A stretch of DNA of 33,201 bases from Alphaproteobacteria bacterium (GCA_019247845.1 JAFBAL010000022.1:1-33201), one strand, 5' to 3'; positions 15,519-23,852 are shown, counted from the stretch's first letter. Program-made: numbers and translations. Notes: a model not told the origin generated them from the letters alone.

Positions 15519-15779
15519 ATGAAGAAGTTTGCAGTTGCCGCGGCCGCCATTGCCATGAGCGCCGCGACCCTGGCGCTCACGACGACGAGCGCGTCGGCGG
15601 CGGTCGCTTGCAATCGCGAAGGCGAATGCTGGCACGTCCGCAATCACTATGCCTACAAGCCCGAGTTCGGTATCGTCGTCCATGAGGACGGCTGGCGCTG
15701 GGGCGCGGCGGACCACTATCGCTGGCGCGAGCATCCGGGCCGCGGATATTGGCGCAACGGCGTGTGGATTCGCTTCTAA
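15519..15779 (+). CDS. Small secreted aromatic-rich protein
   Basis: This 86-residue protein has a textbook Sec signal peptide (MKKFAVAAAAIAMSAATLAL ... ASA). Its mature part of about 58 residues is rich in Trp, His, Tyr and Arg, with two Cys near its start (ACNREGECWHVRNHYAYKPE) and a WR/YWRNGVWIRF-type end. Similar small secreted proteins are common and uncharacterised in alphaproteobacteria. The ATG has an excellent ribosome site (GGAG eight bases upstream). A strong terminator follows. Confidence 0.85.
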   Translation: MKKFAVAAAAIAMSAATLALTTTSASAAVACNREGECWHVRNHYAYKPEFGIVVHEDGWRWGAADHYRWREHPGRGYWRNGVWIRF

Positions 15780-15802
15780 GAAGCGCTTTCAAGTTACGCG
15801 TG

Positions 15803-15836
15803 AGCGGCCGTCCTTCCGAAAGGAAGGGCGGCCGCT
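15803..15836. terminator. Strong GAAA-loop hairpin between convergent genes
   Basis: A 15-base stem (AGCGGCCGTCCTTCC with GGAAGGGCGGCCGCT, one G-T pair) is closed by a GAAA tetraloop. It lies between the ends of the secreted protein gene and the SDR gene and probably serves both directions, though T-tracts are short. Confidence 0.75.
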
Positions 15837-15893
15837 TCACGTTTGGCCATGCCGTCCGATGGTCGTGCCGCCCGGCGAGGCCGGCCGGCCGCC

Positions 15894-16811
15894 TTAGACG
15901 GGTTCCCAGCCGAACACCGAATTGGTGGCGCCGAGATCGTGGAACGAGGGCTTGAGCGCCGGCATCGCATGCTCGGCGATGCTCTGCGGCGTCCAGCCTT
16001 CGAGCCGCGCCAGCCCGCGCACCGGGCGGGGCTGGCTCATCAGGAATATCTCGTTGCCGCGCGCCACGAAGATCTGGCCCGACACGTCTCTGGTCGCGGG
16101 CGAGGCCAGCGACACGGCGAGCTGCGCCACCTGGTCGGCGCGCATGAAGTTCTTCATCCGCTCGACGCGTTTGGCCGAGGCCTCGTCCTTGATCGGGATG
16201 GTCGCGATCAGCCGCGACCAGGCGAAGGGCGCGATGACGTTGGAACGGACGTTCTTCTGCACGCCCTCCATCGCGATGATGCGCGACAGTCCGACGATGC
16301 CCATCTTGGCCGCGGCATAGTTCGCCTGGCCGACATTGCCGATGAGGCCGCTGGTCGACGAGAACAGCACGAACGAGCCCTCTTCCTGCTCGCGGAAGTG
16401 ATTGATGGCGGCGTGGCAGACGTTGTAGCTGCCGTTGAGGTGCACATCGATGACGATGTCCCACTCCTCGTCGCTCATCTTGTGGAACATCTTGTCGCGA
16501 AGGATGCCGGCCGGGCTGACGATCGAATGCAGCCCGCCGAAAGTATCCATCGCCTGCTGGATCATGTGCGCCACGCCGCTGCGGCTCGACACGCTGTCGG
16601 AGTTCGACGCCGCTTCGCCGCCCGCGGCGCGGATTTCGGCCGCCACGGTTTCCGCGGGCCCGCCCGAGCCCGCATCGCCGCCCGCCGCCCCGCCGCCCAG
16701 GTCGTTGACCACGACCTTGGCGCCCTCGCGCGCCGCAAGCAGCGCGCACTCCTTGCCGATGCCGTTGGCGCCGCCCGTGACCAGGACGACCTTGCCTTCC
16801 AGCACGCCCAT
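15894..16811 (-). CDS. Short-chain dehydrogenase/reductase, HSD17B4-like type
   Basis: This 305-residue SDR has the cofactor motif TGGANGIG (residues 12-19) and the catalytic Tyr165-x3-Lys169 with Ser near 152-154 (SSTSGLIGNVGQANYAAAK). Length, the ILRDKMFHKMSDEEWDIVIDVHLNG block and a C-terminal extension resemble SDRs acting on 3-hydroxyacyl-CoA or steroid substrates. The usual NNAG structural motif is replaced by SPAG (99-102), which is unusual. The ATG at 16811 has an ideal AAGGAGG. It is divergent from a GNAT gene and convergent with the small secreted protein. The substrate is not determinable. Confidence 0.88.
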   Translation of the reverse strand: MGVLEGKVVLVTGGANGIGKECALLAAREGAKVVVNDLGGGAAGGDAGSGGPAETVAAEIRAAGGEAASNSDSVSSRSGVAHMIQQAMDTFGGLHSIVSPAGILRDKMFHKMSDEEWDIVIDVHLNGSYNVCHAAINHFREQEEGSFVLFSSTSGLIGNVGQANYAAAKMGIVGLSRIIAMEGVQKNVRSNVIAPFAWSRLIATIPIKDEASAKRVERMKNFMRADQVAQLAVSLASPATRDVSGQIFVARGNEIFLMSQPRPVRGLARLEGWTPQSIAEHAMPALKPSFHDLGATNSVFGWEPV

Positions 16812-16855
16812 GGGATTACCTCCTTGAATGAATGTCGATGGGGAACGCTAACACG

Positions 16856-17377
16856 ATGGCGGAGAGTTTCGCGATCCGGCCGGAGCGGCCGGACGACGCA
16901 AGCGCCGTGGCGGCCCTCGACGACGACGGCTTCGGCCCCGGACGCTTCGCCAAGACCGCCTATCGCCTGCGCGAGGGCGTGGCGCCGGAGATGGCGCTGT
17001 GCCTGGTTGCCGAACGGGAGGGAAAGCTCGTCGGTTCGGTGCGCTTCTGGCCGATCCGCGTCGGCGACGGGCAGGCGCTGCTGCTCGGCCCGCTCGCCGT
17101 GCTCGCGGCCGAGCGCAATCACGGCATCGGCGTGGCGCTGATGCGCGAAGGCATCGCGCGCGCGAGCGCCACGGAGTATGCCGCCGTCGTCCTGGTCGGC
17201 GACGAGTCCTATTACGCGCGCGCCGGGTTCAAGCGCCTGCGCGGCGTGAGCTTCCCCGGCCCCGTCGACCGCGCGCGGATTCTGGGACTGACGCTGACGG
17301 CCGAACCCGCCGGCGACGTCCGCCGCGCACGCATCGACCACGCCGTCTGCGCCGACGGCGCGCCGCTGGGGCGTTAG
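16856..17377 (+). CDS. GNAT-family N-acetyltransferase
   Basis: This protein of about 173 residues has the GNAT core: an N-terminal FAIRPERPDDASAVAALD segment, the beta strand GKLVGSVRFWPI, the motif-A acetyl-CoA region (LLGPLAVLAAERNHGIGVALMREGIARA) and the GDESYYARAGFKRL end. The motif resembles YhbS-type acetyltransferases. The acceptor is unknown. In-frame ATGs at 16832 and 16838 are alternatives to 16856, and none has a clear ribosome site. Its stop codon overlaps the stop of the convergent DoxX gene (17374-17377), so the two 3' ends interlock without any terminator. Confidence 0.9.
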   Translation: MAESFAIRPERPDDASAVAALDDDGFGPGRFAKTAYRLREGVAPEMALCLVAEREGKLVGSVRFWPIRVGDGQALLLGPLAVLAAERNHGIGVALMREGIARASATEYAAVVLVGDESYYARAGFKRLRGVSFPGPVDRARILGLTLTAEPAGDVRRARIDHAVCADGAPLGR

Positions 17378-17793
17378 CGCCTCTTCTTGTTGCCGGTATT
17401 GTCTAGCGCCATCGGGCCCGCGCCCATGCCGACCACCAGCAGCAGCCCGCCCGCGATGGCGACGTCGCGCGCGAAGAGCTCGTAGACGTCGGCGCGCGCC
17501 GCGGCCTCTTTCAGGTTCCAGTAGTCGTGCATCAGGATCGACGCCGCCACGGTGAAGCCGAACAGCAGGATCGCGCCGTGCCGCGCGTGGAAGCCGAGCA
17601 GCAGCGACAGCCCGCCGATCGCCATCACGATCAAGGCCAGCGCCAGAAGCACCGGCGGCGCCGGCATGTTGGCGAAGCTCATCAGCGAGACGTTGGCGTC
17701 CCAATTGGCGCCGCGCGTCCACGCCTCGGAGAGGAAGAACCAGGCGAGCGCGAGCCGCCCGATCAGCGGCGAGATGGTCTCGGAGAAGGACAT
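17374..17793 (-). CDS. DoxX-like four-helix membrane protein
   Basis: This 139-residue protein has four hydrophobic helices and the DoxX-like layout: ISPLIGRLALAWFFLSEAWTR, PPVLLALALIVMAIGGLSLLLGFHARHGAILLFGFTVAASILMH and IAGGLLLVVGMGAG. DoxX-type proteins are integral membrane proteins of mixed or unknown function. The ATG at 17793 follows GGGGG, and an upstream in-frame start would add only seven residues. The end overlaps the GNAT stop in the opposite direction. It is divergent from the nucleotidyltransferase cassette, and a CtrA box sits between them. Confidence 0.87.
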   Translation of the reverse strand: MSFSETISPLIGRLALAWFFLSEAWTRGANWDANVSLMSFANMPAPPVLLALALIVMAIGGLSLLLGFHARHGAILLFGFTVAASILMHDYWNLKEAAARADVYELFARDVAIAGGLLLVVGMGAGPMALDNTGNKKRR

Positions 17794-17835
17794 ATGCGCC
17801 CCCGCGCAAATCACTCGGCCCGCAGTCTAGGTCAT

Positions 17836-17851
17836 TTAACCCGCATTTAAC
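17836..17851 (+). promoter_or_regulatory. Perfect CtrA box, TTAA-N7-TTAAC
   Basis: TTAACCCGCATTTAAC fits the CtrA consensus with exact spacing. It is also part of a direct repeat of CATTTAACC (17833 and 17844). It lies 22 bases before the cassette start at 17874 and about 43 bases before the divergent DoxX start, so it could control either or both. Confidence 0.65.
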
Positions 17852-17873
17852 CACGCTCGTTTACCAAGCGGGC

Positions 17874-18932
17874 ATGGACCGCACGCTGCTCCTGCCCTGT
17901 GCCGGCAGATCGACCCGCTATCCGGGCGTCCGCCCCAAATGGATGCTGACCCTGCCCGAGGGCGGGCTGGCGCTGTCTCGCGCCGCCGCCAGCGTGCCGC
18001 GCGGTGCCTATGGACGCATCGTCGCGGCCGTTCGCGCCGAGCACGACGAGCTTTACGGTGCGGCCGACCTGCTCAAGCGCACCTTCGGCGAGATCGACGT
18101 CGTCGTCTTCGACCGGGACACGAACGGCCCCGCCGACACCGTCGCGCAGATGATCCGCAAGGCGCGCATCGGCGGCGCGATCGCGATCAAGGACGCCGAC
18201 AGCTTCTTCGACGCGGGCCCGCTGCCGTCTTCGAGCTTCGTGGCGCTGAGCGACGTGCGCCGCAGCCCTGAGATGAGCAATGTCGGCGGGAAGAGCTTCG
18301 CCGTCGTCAACGAGAACGGGCTCGTCGTCGAGATGATCGAGAAGAGCCTGGCCTCGAACTATGTGAGCGTCGGCCTTTACGGCTTCGAGGATGCAGGCGC
18401 CTTTCTCGACACCTTCGGCGCGGTCGCCGCCGCCAACGAGGGCGGAGAAATCTTCGTCTCGCAGGTCATGAACCGCGCCATCGCGGGCGGCGAGGTGATC
18501 CTCCCCCACTTCGTCTCGAACTTCATCGATGTCGGCACGCTGCCCGACTGGCGCCGCTATGTGCGCGCGCGCGGCAGCGTGCTGGCCGATCTGGACGGCG
18601 TCGTATTCCAGAACCACAGCGCGCATTTCCCGCCCTTCTGGGACGAGGCCGACATCGCCATCGAAGAGAACGTCGCGGTGCTGAAGAGCTGGCAGGACCA
18701 GGGCGCGCAGCTGATCTTCGTCACCGCGCGGCCGGAAGCCTATCGCGCCAAGACCGAGCAGGCGCTGAGGCACCTCGGCCTCAACCCGCATGCGCTGGTC
18801 ATGAACTGCAATCACGGACGGCGCTTCCTGGTCAACGACCACGCGGCCTCCAATCCCTATCCTTCCGCGGTGGCCATCAGCATCGAGCGCAACAGCGCCA
18901 AGCTTTCGGACTATCTGAAGGACTGGCAGTGA
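17874..18932 (+). CDS. Nucleotidyltransferase fused to HAD-type phosphatase
   Basis: This 352-residue fusion has a sugar-nucleotidyltransferase domain at about residues 1-232 (LLPCAGRSTRYPGVRPKWML is the NTP-binding signature, with AIKDADSFF later). A HAD hydrolase domain spans about 235-352, with DLDGV at 239-243, the motif-II Thr in FVTARPEAY (284) and VNDHA (321-324). The first domain would make an NDP-linked sugar or polyol. The second would remove a phosphate or act on an intermediate. It overlaps the next gene as GTGA and heads a three-gene cassette with an APH/choline-kinase-like protein and a WavE-like protein. The combination recalls CDP-activated phospholigand or heptose pathways of surface glycans, but the substrate cannot be read from sequence. 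Confidence 0.85.
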   Translation: MDRTLLLPCAGRSTRYPGVRPKWMLTLPEGGLALSRAAASVPRGAYGRIVAAVRAEHDELYGAADLLKRTFGEIDVVVFDRDTNGPADTVAQMIRKARIGGAIAIKDADSFFDAGPLPSSSFVALSDVRRSPEMSNVGGKSFAVVNENGLVVEMIEKSLASNYVSVGLYGFEDAGAFLDTFGAVAAANEGGEIFVSQVMNRAIAGGEVILPHFVSNFIDVGTLPDWRRYVRARGSVLADLDGVVFQNHSAHFPPFWDEADIAIEENVAVLKSWQDQGAQLIFVTARPEAYRAKTEQALRHLGLNPHALVMNCNHGRRFLVNDHAASNPYPSAVAISIERNSAKLSDYLKDWQ

Positions 18933-19783
18933 GCGCGCTGGCGCGGCTGAGCGTCGAAGCGGCTGCGGCGCCCGAAGAGACCCTTTATACGCTGGCCGGC
19001 CATTCCGGCGCCTATGTCGTGCTGCATGCCGATCGCGCGCGCAGCTTCGTGCGCAAGACCGCGGCAAATCCCTCACAGAACACCCGGCTGCAGAGTCAGA
19101 TCGAGAAGCAGCGCCATCTGCGCCGCACCGGCATCCCCCTCCCCCACGTGCTGATGAGCGGCGTCGATGCCGACGGCTGCGCCTTTTTCGACATGGCCTA
19201 CGTGCCCGGCCGCACCCTGGCCGATGCGGTGGCGAACGCGATGCCGTTCGCTCTCGATCCGGTCGTCGCCGCCGTCGAACGCATGCTTTGGCTGTTCAAG
19301 TGCTGCAGCGGCGAGGCGCTGGACGCCGAACTGTTCCGCGGCAAAATCGAAGCCATCGGCAAAAGCAGCGAGGCGGCGGGCGTCTGTGCCGAGCGTCTTC
19401 TCGCGCGCGACTGGCGCGGCATTCCTTCGTCTCTCTCGCATGGCGATCTGACGCTGGAGAACATCATGCTGGGGCCGGAGCAGCGCGTGGTCTTCATCGA
19501 TTGCGACGCGCCCTGGGTGTCGTCGTGGTGGCTGGATCTCGGCAAGCTCTACCAGGACCTGCATGGCCATTGGTGCCTTCGCCGGATGGGCAGCGGCGTG
19601 CAGCGCATCAACGCGATCGAGAAGCTGAGCCAGCTCGATGCCCTGTTCCGTCCGCTGGTCGAGCCCGCGCTGATGGAGCGTCTGCCGCAGCTTGCGGCAC
19701 TGCACCTGTTCCGCGCCCTGCCCTATGCAGCCGACGTCGAGACGGCCGCGTTCATCTGTAAACGCATCGGGAAATTGCTATGA
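18929..19783 (+). CDS. APH/choline-kinase-type phosphotransferase
   Basis: This 284-residue kinase-like protein has the APH-fold signatures: a probable ATP lysine near residue 43 (FVRKTAA), the catalytic loop HGDLTLENIML (171-181) and the metal-binding IDCD (190-193). The family phosphorylates small alcohols and amines such as choline, aminoglycosides or sugars. Located between a nucleotidyltransferase/HAD fusion and a WavE-like gene, it probably phosphorylates the small molecule that the first protein then activates. It starts with GTG at 18929 inside the previous stop (GTGA), and its stop overlaps the next ATG (ATGA). The substrate is inferred only from context. Confidence 0.83.
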   Translation: MSALARLSVEAAAAPEETLYTLAGHSGAYVVLHADRARSFVRKTAANPSQNTRLQSQIEKQRHLRRTGIPLPHVLMSGVDADGCAFFDMAYVPGRTLADAVANAMPFALDPVVAAVERMLWLFKCCSGEALDAELFRGKIEAIGKSSEAAGVCAERLLARDWRGIPSSLSHGDLTLENIMLGPEQRVVFIDCDAPWVSSWWLDLGKLYQDLHGHWCLRRMGSGVQRINAIEKLSQLDALFRPLVEPALMERLPQLAALHLFRALPYAADVETAAFICKRIGKLL

Positions 19784-20922
19784 TCGACGCCGTCGTCACC
19801 GGCTTCGCCAAGTCCCGCGCGCTCGCCGAGGCGAGCCTGGCGCCACTCATGCAGATGCGCCGGGAGAACCTTCTGCGCAGCATCGTCTGCACGACCTGGG
19901 ACAGCCCCGAGATTGACGCCTACGCCGACTGGATCGGCGCGATGGACGGCGTCGCGCTCGCGCGCGTGGCGCAGCCGCAGGCGACCGGCACCGGCAACCA
20001 GCGCGGCGTCGTCTACCAAGTCGAGACCCTGCGCGCGGCGCTGGCGCTTCTGCCCAAGGACAGCGCGTTCACCCTCAAATCACGCCCCGACTTCGTGTTT
20101 GACGTGGACTTCCTGCGCCGCAAGCTCGCCACCGTGCGCGATTGGAGCACGGCCCCTGCGCGCTCCGTCTTCGGCATCGCGATGCCCAAGCCCGTGCTGC
20201 AGCGCCGCATCTGGATCCCCTGGGCGGACACGAACCAGCCGTTCTATTACGAGGACGCCGTGTTTTTGGGCGCCACGAGCGACGTGGCCAAGCTCGTGAC
20301 CAAGCTTGCGCCGGAGGACATCGCCACGCTCGGCGACGAGAACTGCGGCTCGTTCGCGCATGCGGTGCGCTATGCAAAGCTCTTCGTAAAGGACTATCCG
20401 CTGTTCCAGGGATATCTGAAGCACTACCGCTATTTCGCCAGCGACTTCGAGTACCGGCGCAAGCTGGTGTCGCACGTGGTGAACGACGGCTTCTTCTGGC
20501 ACATGCTGGTCGCGCATGCGTGGATTCTGCATAGCCATTTCCACGTCGACGCGGGGGCAGGCGGCGACCTGCGCTTCTATTCCAACACAGTCAATCCCGG
20601 CGCCGACTGGTCGAAGCTCGAGACGCTTCGCCTTGCCAACCCTTACGATCATCTCGAGCAGTGGCGCGCCGGCACCCAACCCGGCAAAGCCTATCCGAGC
20701 GTGCAGCGCTTCTACGGCCGCATCGTCGACGATGCATGGCAGCAGGCGATGTTCACCCAGCCCCTTACCGATTTCCCGCGCACGACGCTGACGCAGATCG
20801 TCGGCAACGTCGCCGGTTGCCGCGACGGGCGGTTCCGCGAGATCGAAAGCGAGTTTTATGCGGGGCTCGGCAACCTGCACGCGGTGCATGGGCCGAAGCC
20901 TGCGATGGCCAAGGCCGGCTGA
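19780..20922 (+). CDS. WavE-like lipopolysaccharide/capsule synthesis protein
   Basis: This 380-residue protein resembles the WavE family (LPS core synthesis, PF07507). Visible support is the KSRPDFVF segment at about residues 100-107, like the conserved K-x-R-x-D of that family, followed by a region with FYYEDAVFLGA and AWILHSHFHVD. There is no signal peptide. I infer a glycosyltransferase-like or ligand-transfer role that consumes the product of the two upstream genes. The ATG at 19780 overlaps the kinase stop as ATGA. It is the last gene of the cassette, followed by an AT-rich promoter region. The family assignment is moderately certain. Confidence 0.7.
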   Translation: MIDAVVTGFAKSRALAEASLAPLMQMRRENLLRSIVCTTWDSPEIDAYADWIGAMDGVALARVAQPQATGTGNQRGVVYQVETLRAALALLPKDSAFTLKSRPDFVFDVDFLRRKLATVRDWSTAPARSVFGIAMPKPVLQRRIWIPWADTNQPFYYEDAVFLGATSDVAKLVTKLAPEDIATLGDENCGSFAHAVRYAKLFVKDYPLFQGYLKHYRYFASDFEYRRKLVSHVVNDGFFWHMLVAHAWILHSHFHVDAGAGGDLRFYSNTVNPGADWSKLETLRLANPYDHLEQWRAGTQPGKAYPSVQRFYGRIVDDAWQQAMFTQPLTDFPRTTLTQIVGNVAGCRDGRFREIESEFYAGLGNLHAVHGPKPAMAKAG

Positions 20923-20978
20923 CGCCTGCGGTATCCGCCCATAACACCATCTTTAGTTGTTTATTAAAATACTCAATC

Positions 20979-21006
20979 TTGACTAGCACCGTCGCGCGCC
21001 TAAGGT
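20979..21006 (+). promoter_or_regulatory. Candidate sigma70-type promoter for phage-like gene
   Basis: TTGACT (20979) and TAAGGT (21001) are separated by 16 bases in a locally AT-rich stretch, 35 bases before the start at 21041. A CtrA-like arrangement TTAG-N7-TTAAA (20953-20968) lies just upstream. Confidence 0.45.
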
Positions 21007-21040
21007 CTCTCGCGCGCGGGGGCAACGAATGGAGAGACCA

Positions 21041-21985
21041 ATGGCAGGATCCGACGTTTTACCCATGGGCCGCGTGACGCTCACCAGCGCAACGCCCTAT
21101 CTTTCCGCCGACGTGACGGCGGCCACCACCGTCTATTACACGCCCGCAACCGGCGACGGCGTTCCGCAATGGAACGGGTCGACGTTCGTCTTCACGAACT
21201 TCACCGAAAGCTCGCAGGCCCTGGGCGACACCACGCTCAGCCCCGCCGCGGCCGCGGCCAGCTCGGTCTACGATCTGTTCGTATGGACGCCAAGCACCGT
21301 GCCGGTGGTCTCGCGTGGTCCGGCTTGGACCAGCGCGACCTCGCGCGGCACCGGCGCAGGCACATCCGAGATCGCACTCGTCAAAGGCCTGTATTCGAAC
21401 GCGAACGCGATCACCAATGGGCCGGCCGCCGGCTACGGCACCTATGTGGGAACGATCGCGACCGATGCTTCGACCAAGCTGAACATGACGTTCGCGCCGG
21501 CGGGCGCGGCAGGCGGCAGCAGCAACCGGCTCGACGTCTGGAACATGTACAATCGCAGCCAAGTTAGCTCGCGCAACTTCGACAACACCACGACCTGGAA
21601 CTACACGACCGAGACCTGGCGCGCCAAGCACGGCAACGCGAACAACGCCTGCAACTTCGTGCTGGGGATGCCGGACCCGATGGTGCAGGCCGTGAACTAC
21701 GGCAACGGCGTGTCGACGACGGCGGCCGGCGCGGCCTTCGGCATCGGCCTCGACAGCACCTCGTCGAACCACGCCGATACCGGCTTCCAATGGATATTCC
21801 CGGCCTCGAACAAATGGACGGGCGGCAGCGCGTTCTGGTCCGGCATGCCGGGATCGGGATCGCACTATCTGTGTCCGCTGGAGATCGCCGAGGCGAGCGG
21901 CACCACGACCTGGTTCGGCAGCGGCACGGCCACCGGCGCTCACCTCTGGGGCAACAGCATCTTCCGGATCATCCTGGACATGTAG
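21041..21985 (+). CDS. Phage tail-fibre/structural-like protein, orphan
   Basis: This 314-residue protein lacks a signal peptide and membrane helices. It is rich in Thr, Ser, Ala, Gly and Asn. Its N-terminus (GRVTLTSATPYLSADVTAATTVYYTP) resembles, from memory, a repeat-like segment found in phage minor structural and tail-associated proteins of alphaproteobacteria. The rest reads as beta-rich surface sequence with many aromatic/Asn patches (WNMYNRSQVSSRNFDNTTTWNY). There are no other phage genes around it, so it is a domesticated structural gene, a remnant, or an orphan surface protein. The ATG at 21041 follows GGAGAG at good spacing, and an ATG 12 bases upstream is an alternative. Confidence 0.6.
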   Translation: MAGSDVLPMGRVTLTSATPYLSADVTAATTVYYTPATGDGVPQWNGSTFVFTNFTESSQALGDTTLSPAAAAASSVYDLFVWTPSTVPVVSRGPAWTSATSRGTGAGTSEIALVKGLYSNANAITNGPAAGYGTYVGTIATDASTKLNMTFAPAGAAGGSSNRLDVWNMYNRSQVSSRNFDNTTTWNYTTETWRAKHGNANNACNFVLGMPDPMVQAVNYGNGVSTTAAGAAFGIGLDSTSSNHADTGFQWIFPASNKWTGGSAFWSGMPGSGSHYLCPLEIAEASGTTTWFGSGTATGAHLWGNSIFRIILDM

Positions 21986-22033
21986 CGCCTCGACCGCCGC
22001 GGTCGCGGTTGCGCGGCCCTGGCGGCAGCCGCT

Positions 22034-22462
22034 TCAGACGCCCCGCAGCGCGTGCTTGCGCAGGTGGCGCACCAGCGCCATCTCGTCCATGCGCGACTGC
22101 GCCCGTCGCGCCTCGATCTCGCCGGCGCGCTTCTGCTGCTGCTCGGTGGCGAATTCCAGCGCCTTCAGGTCCTGGAACGCATTGGTCAGGTCGTCCTGGG
22201 CCTGCACGCGCTCGCGCTCGATGTCCTTGGCGGTGGCGCGCAGGTTCTCGCGGCGGCCTTCGATGGATTTCAGGAACGACGGGAACGCCAGACGCCCGAT
22301 GTCGCTGTCGCCGGCGCGCTGCTTCTCGCGCGCGACGCTGTCTTCGAGATCGGCGAGCTTGCGCTCGACGTCGGCCTTCATCGCGTCGAGGGTGGCGAGG
22401 CGGCGCTTCAGATCGTCGACGCGGAAGCGGCGCAGCCTTATCAGCGTGTTGGTGCGTTTCAT
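22034..22462 (-). CDS. fliJ: Flagellar export chaperone FliJ
   Basis: This 142-residue protein is highly charged and almost entirely coiled coil (RRLATLDAMKADVERKLADLEDSVAREKQ ...). It shows the FliJ pattern of a basic N-terminus (MKRTNTLIRLRRFRVDDLKR) and a heptad-rich remainder. FliJ connects the FliI ATPase to the export gate of the flagellar type III system. It is downstream of fliI, and its ATG overlaps the fliI stop by one base (TGATG). The sequence is divergent but context and length are convincing. Confidence 0.88.
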   Translation of the reverse strand: MKRTNTLIRLRRFRVDDLKRRLATLDAMKADVERKLADLEDSVAREKQRAGDSDIGRLAFPSFLKSIEGRRENLRATAKDIERERVQAQDDLTNAFQDLKALEFATEQQQKRAGEIEARRAQSRMDEMALVRHLRKHALRGV

Positions 22463-23793
22463 CAGACCCTACCCTTCCCCTCGCCCATTATTCTGTCCAA
22501 AGCCGAATAACATTCGGCAAACGACGCCCGCTCGTCCTTCTTCTGCCTGAGGAACGCTTCGAGCTCGGGATTGAGGCGGACGGCGTTGTCCACCTCGACA
22601 TTCGTCCCGGATTTGTACGCCCCGAGACGGATCAGTTCGGCCATGTCGTCGAAGGTCGCCATCGGCGCGCGCGCCGCGGCCACCAGACGCTGCTCGGCCG
22701 CGCTGTTGCAGCCCGGCATGGCGCGCGAAACCGATTTCAAGACGTTGATCGCCGGGAACCGGCCGCGCTCGGCGATGCTGCGCTCGAGCACGATATGGCC
22801 GTCGAGGATGCCGCGCACCGCGTCGGAGATCGGCTCGTTGTGGTCGTCGCCCTCGACGAGCACCGTGAACAGCCCCGTGATCGAGCCGTTCGAGCCCTCG
22901 AGTCCCGGACCGGCACGCTCGAGCAGGCGCGGCAGCTCGGCGAAGACCGTCGGCGTATAGCCTTTCTGCGCCGGCGGCTCGCCCGCCGACAGTCCGACCT
23001 CGCGCTGTGCCATCGCGAAACGCGTCACGCTGTCCATCAGCAGCAGCACATGCAAGCCCTGGTCCCGAAGCTGTTCGGCCACGGTCATCGCGACATAGGC
23101 CGCCTGACGGCGCACCAGCGGCGGATCGTCGGACGTGGCGGCGACCACGACGCTGCGCTTCATGCCTTCGGGGCCGAGATCGTCCTCGATGAACTCCTTC
23201 ACCTCGCGGCCGCGCTCGCCGATCAGCCCGATCACGATCGCATCCGCGTCGGTGTTGCGCGCGAGCATGGCGAGCAGCGTGGATTTGCCGACGCCGCTGC
23301 CCGAGAAGATGCCCATGCGCTGGCCCTTGCAGCAGGTGGTAAACGTATTGAGCGCGCGCACCCCCAGATCGAGCTTGCCGCCGACCCTGCCGCGGGCATG
23401 CGCCGCCGGCGCCTGCGCCTTGATGGGATAGGCCTGCGCGCCTTGCGGCAGCGGCCCCTTGCCGTCCTGGGGTTGCGCGAAAGCGTCCAGCGCCCGCCCC
23501 AGCCAGCCCGTCGAGGGGTAGATCACGGCCGGCCTGTCGTCGAAATCGGCCCGGGCGGCGAGGCTCATCCCGTCCATGTTGCCGAGCGGCATGGCCAACG
23601 CCCGCCCCTCGCGAAAGCCCACCACCTCACAAGAAATTTGCTTGGCAGAACCGCCGGTTAGCTTTACTTGTCCGCCCAGGCTGATCGCGCCCGCGGCCCC
23701 GGTCACTTCGACCAGAAGGCCTTCGATCCGCGCCACGCGCCCGAACCGGCGCGAGGTGGGGAGGGCGTCGATCTCCTTGATGAGGGCGCGCAT
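22462..23793 (-). CDS. fliI: Flagellum-specific ATPase FliI
   Basis: This 443-residue ATPase has the Walker A motif at about residues 165-172 (GSGVGKST), the Walker B segment LLLMDSVTRFAMAQRE near 250-265 and the GLIGERGREVKEF block characteristic of type III secretion ATPases. It energises export of flagellar substrates together with FliH and FliJ. The ATG at 23793 has an AAGGAAG ribosome site, and an upstream start is less likely. It is divergent from ctrA over a shared 253-base intergenic region with CtrA half-sites, implying cell-cycle-timed expression. It contains CCKGQ instead of a hydrophobic stretch just before the P-loop. Confidence 0.97.
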   Translation of the reverse strand: MRALIKEIDALPTSRRFGRVARIEGLLVEVTGAAGAISLGGQVKLTGGSAKQISCEVVGFREGRALAMPLGNMDGMSLAARADFDDRPAVIYPSTGWLGRALDAFAQPQDGKGPLPQGAQAYPIKAQAPAAHARGRVGGKLDLGVRALNTFTTCCKGQRMGIFSGSGVGKSTLLAMLARNTDADAIVIGLIGERGREVKEFIEDDLGPEGMKRSVVVAATSDDPPLVRRQAAYVAMTVAEQLRDQGLHVLLLMDSVTRFAMAQREVGLSAGEPPAQKGYTPTVFAELPRLLERAGPGLEGSNGSITGLFTVLVEGDDHNEPISDAVRGILDGHIVLERSIAERGRFPAINVLKSVSRAMPGCNSAAEQRLVAAARAPMATFDDMAELIRLGAYKSGTNVEVDNAVRLNPELEAFLRQKKDERASFAECYSALDRIMGEGKGRV

Positions 23794-23852
23794 GCATCTT
23801 CCTTTTGGAGGGCACATCCGCCCTCGGAAAGACGCATCTTGCCGGGAAGGTT

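Noticed and set aside
21041..21985. Prophage or gene transfer agent region
   Set aside because: One structural-like gene with no terminase, portal, capsid, integrase or lysis gene nearby does not support a phage or GTA cluster.
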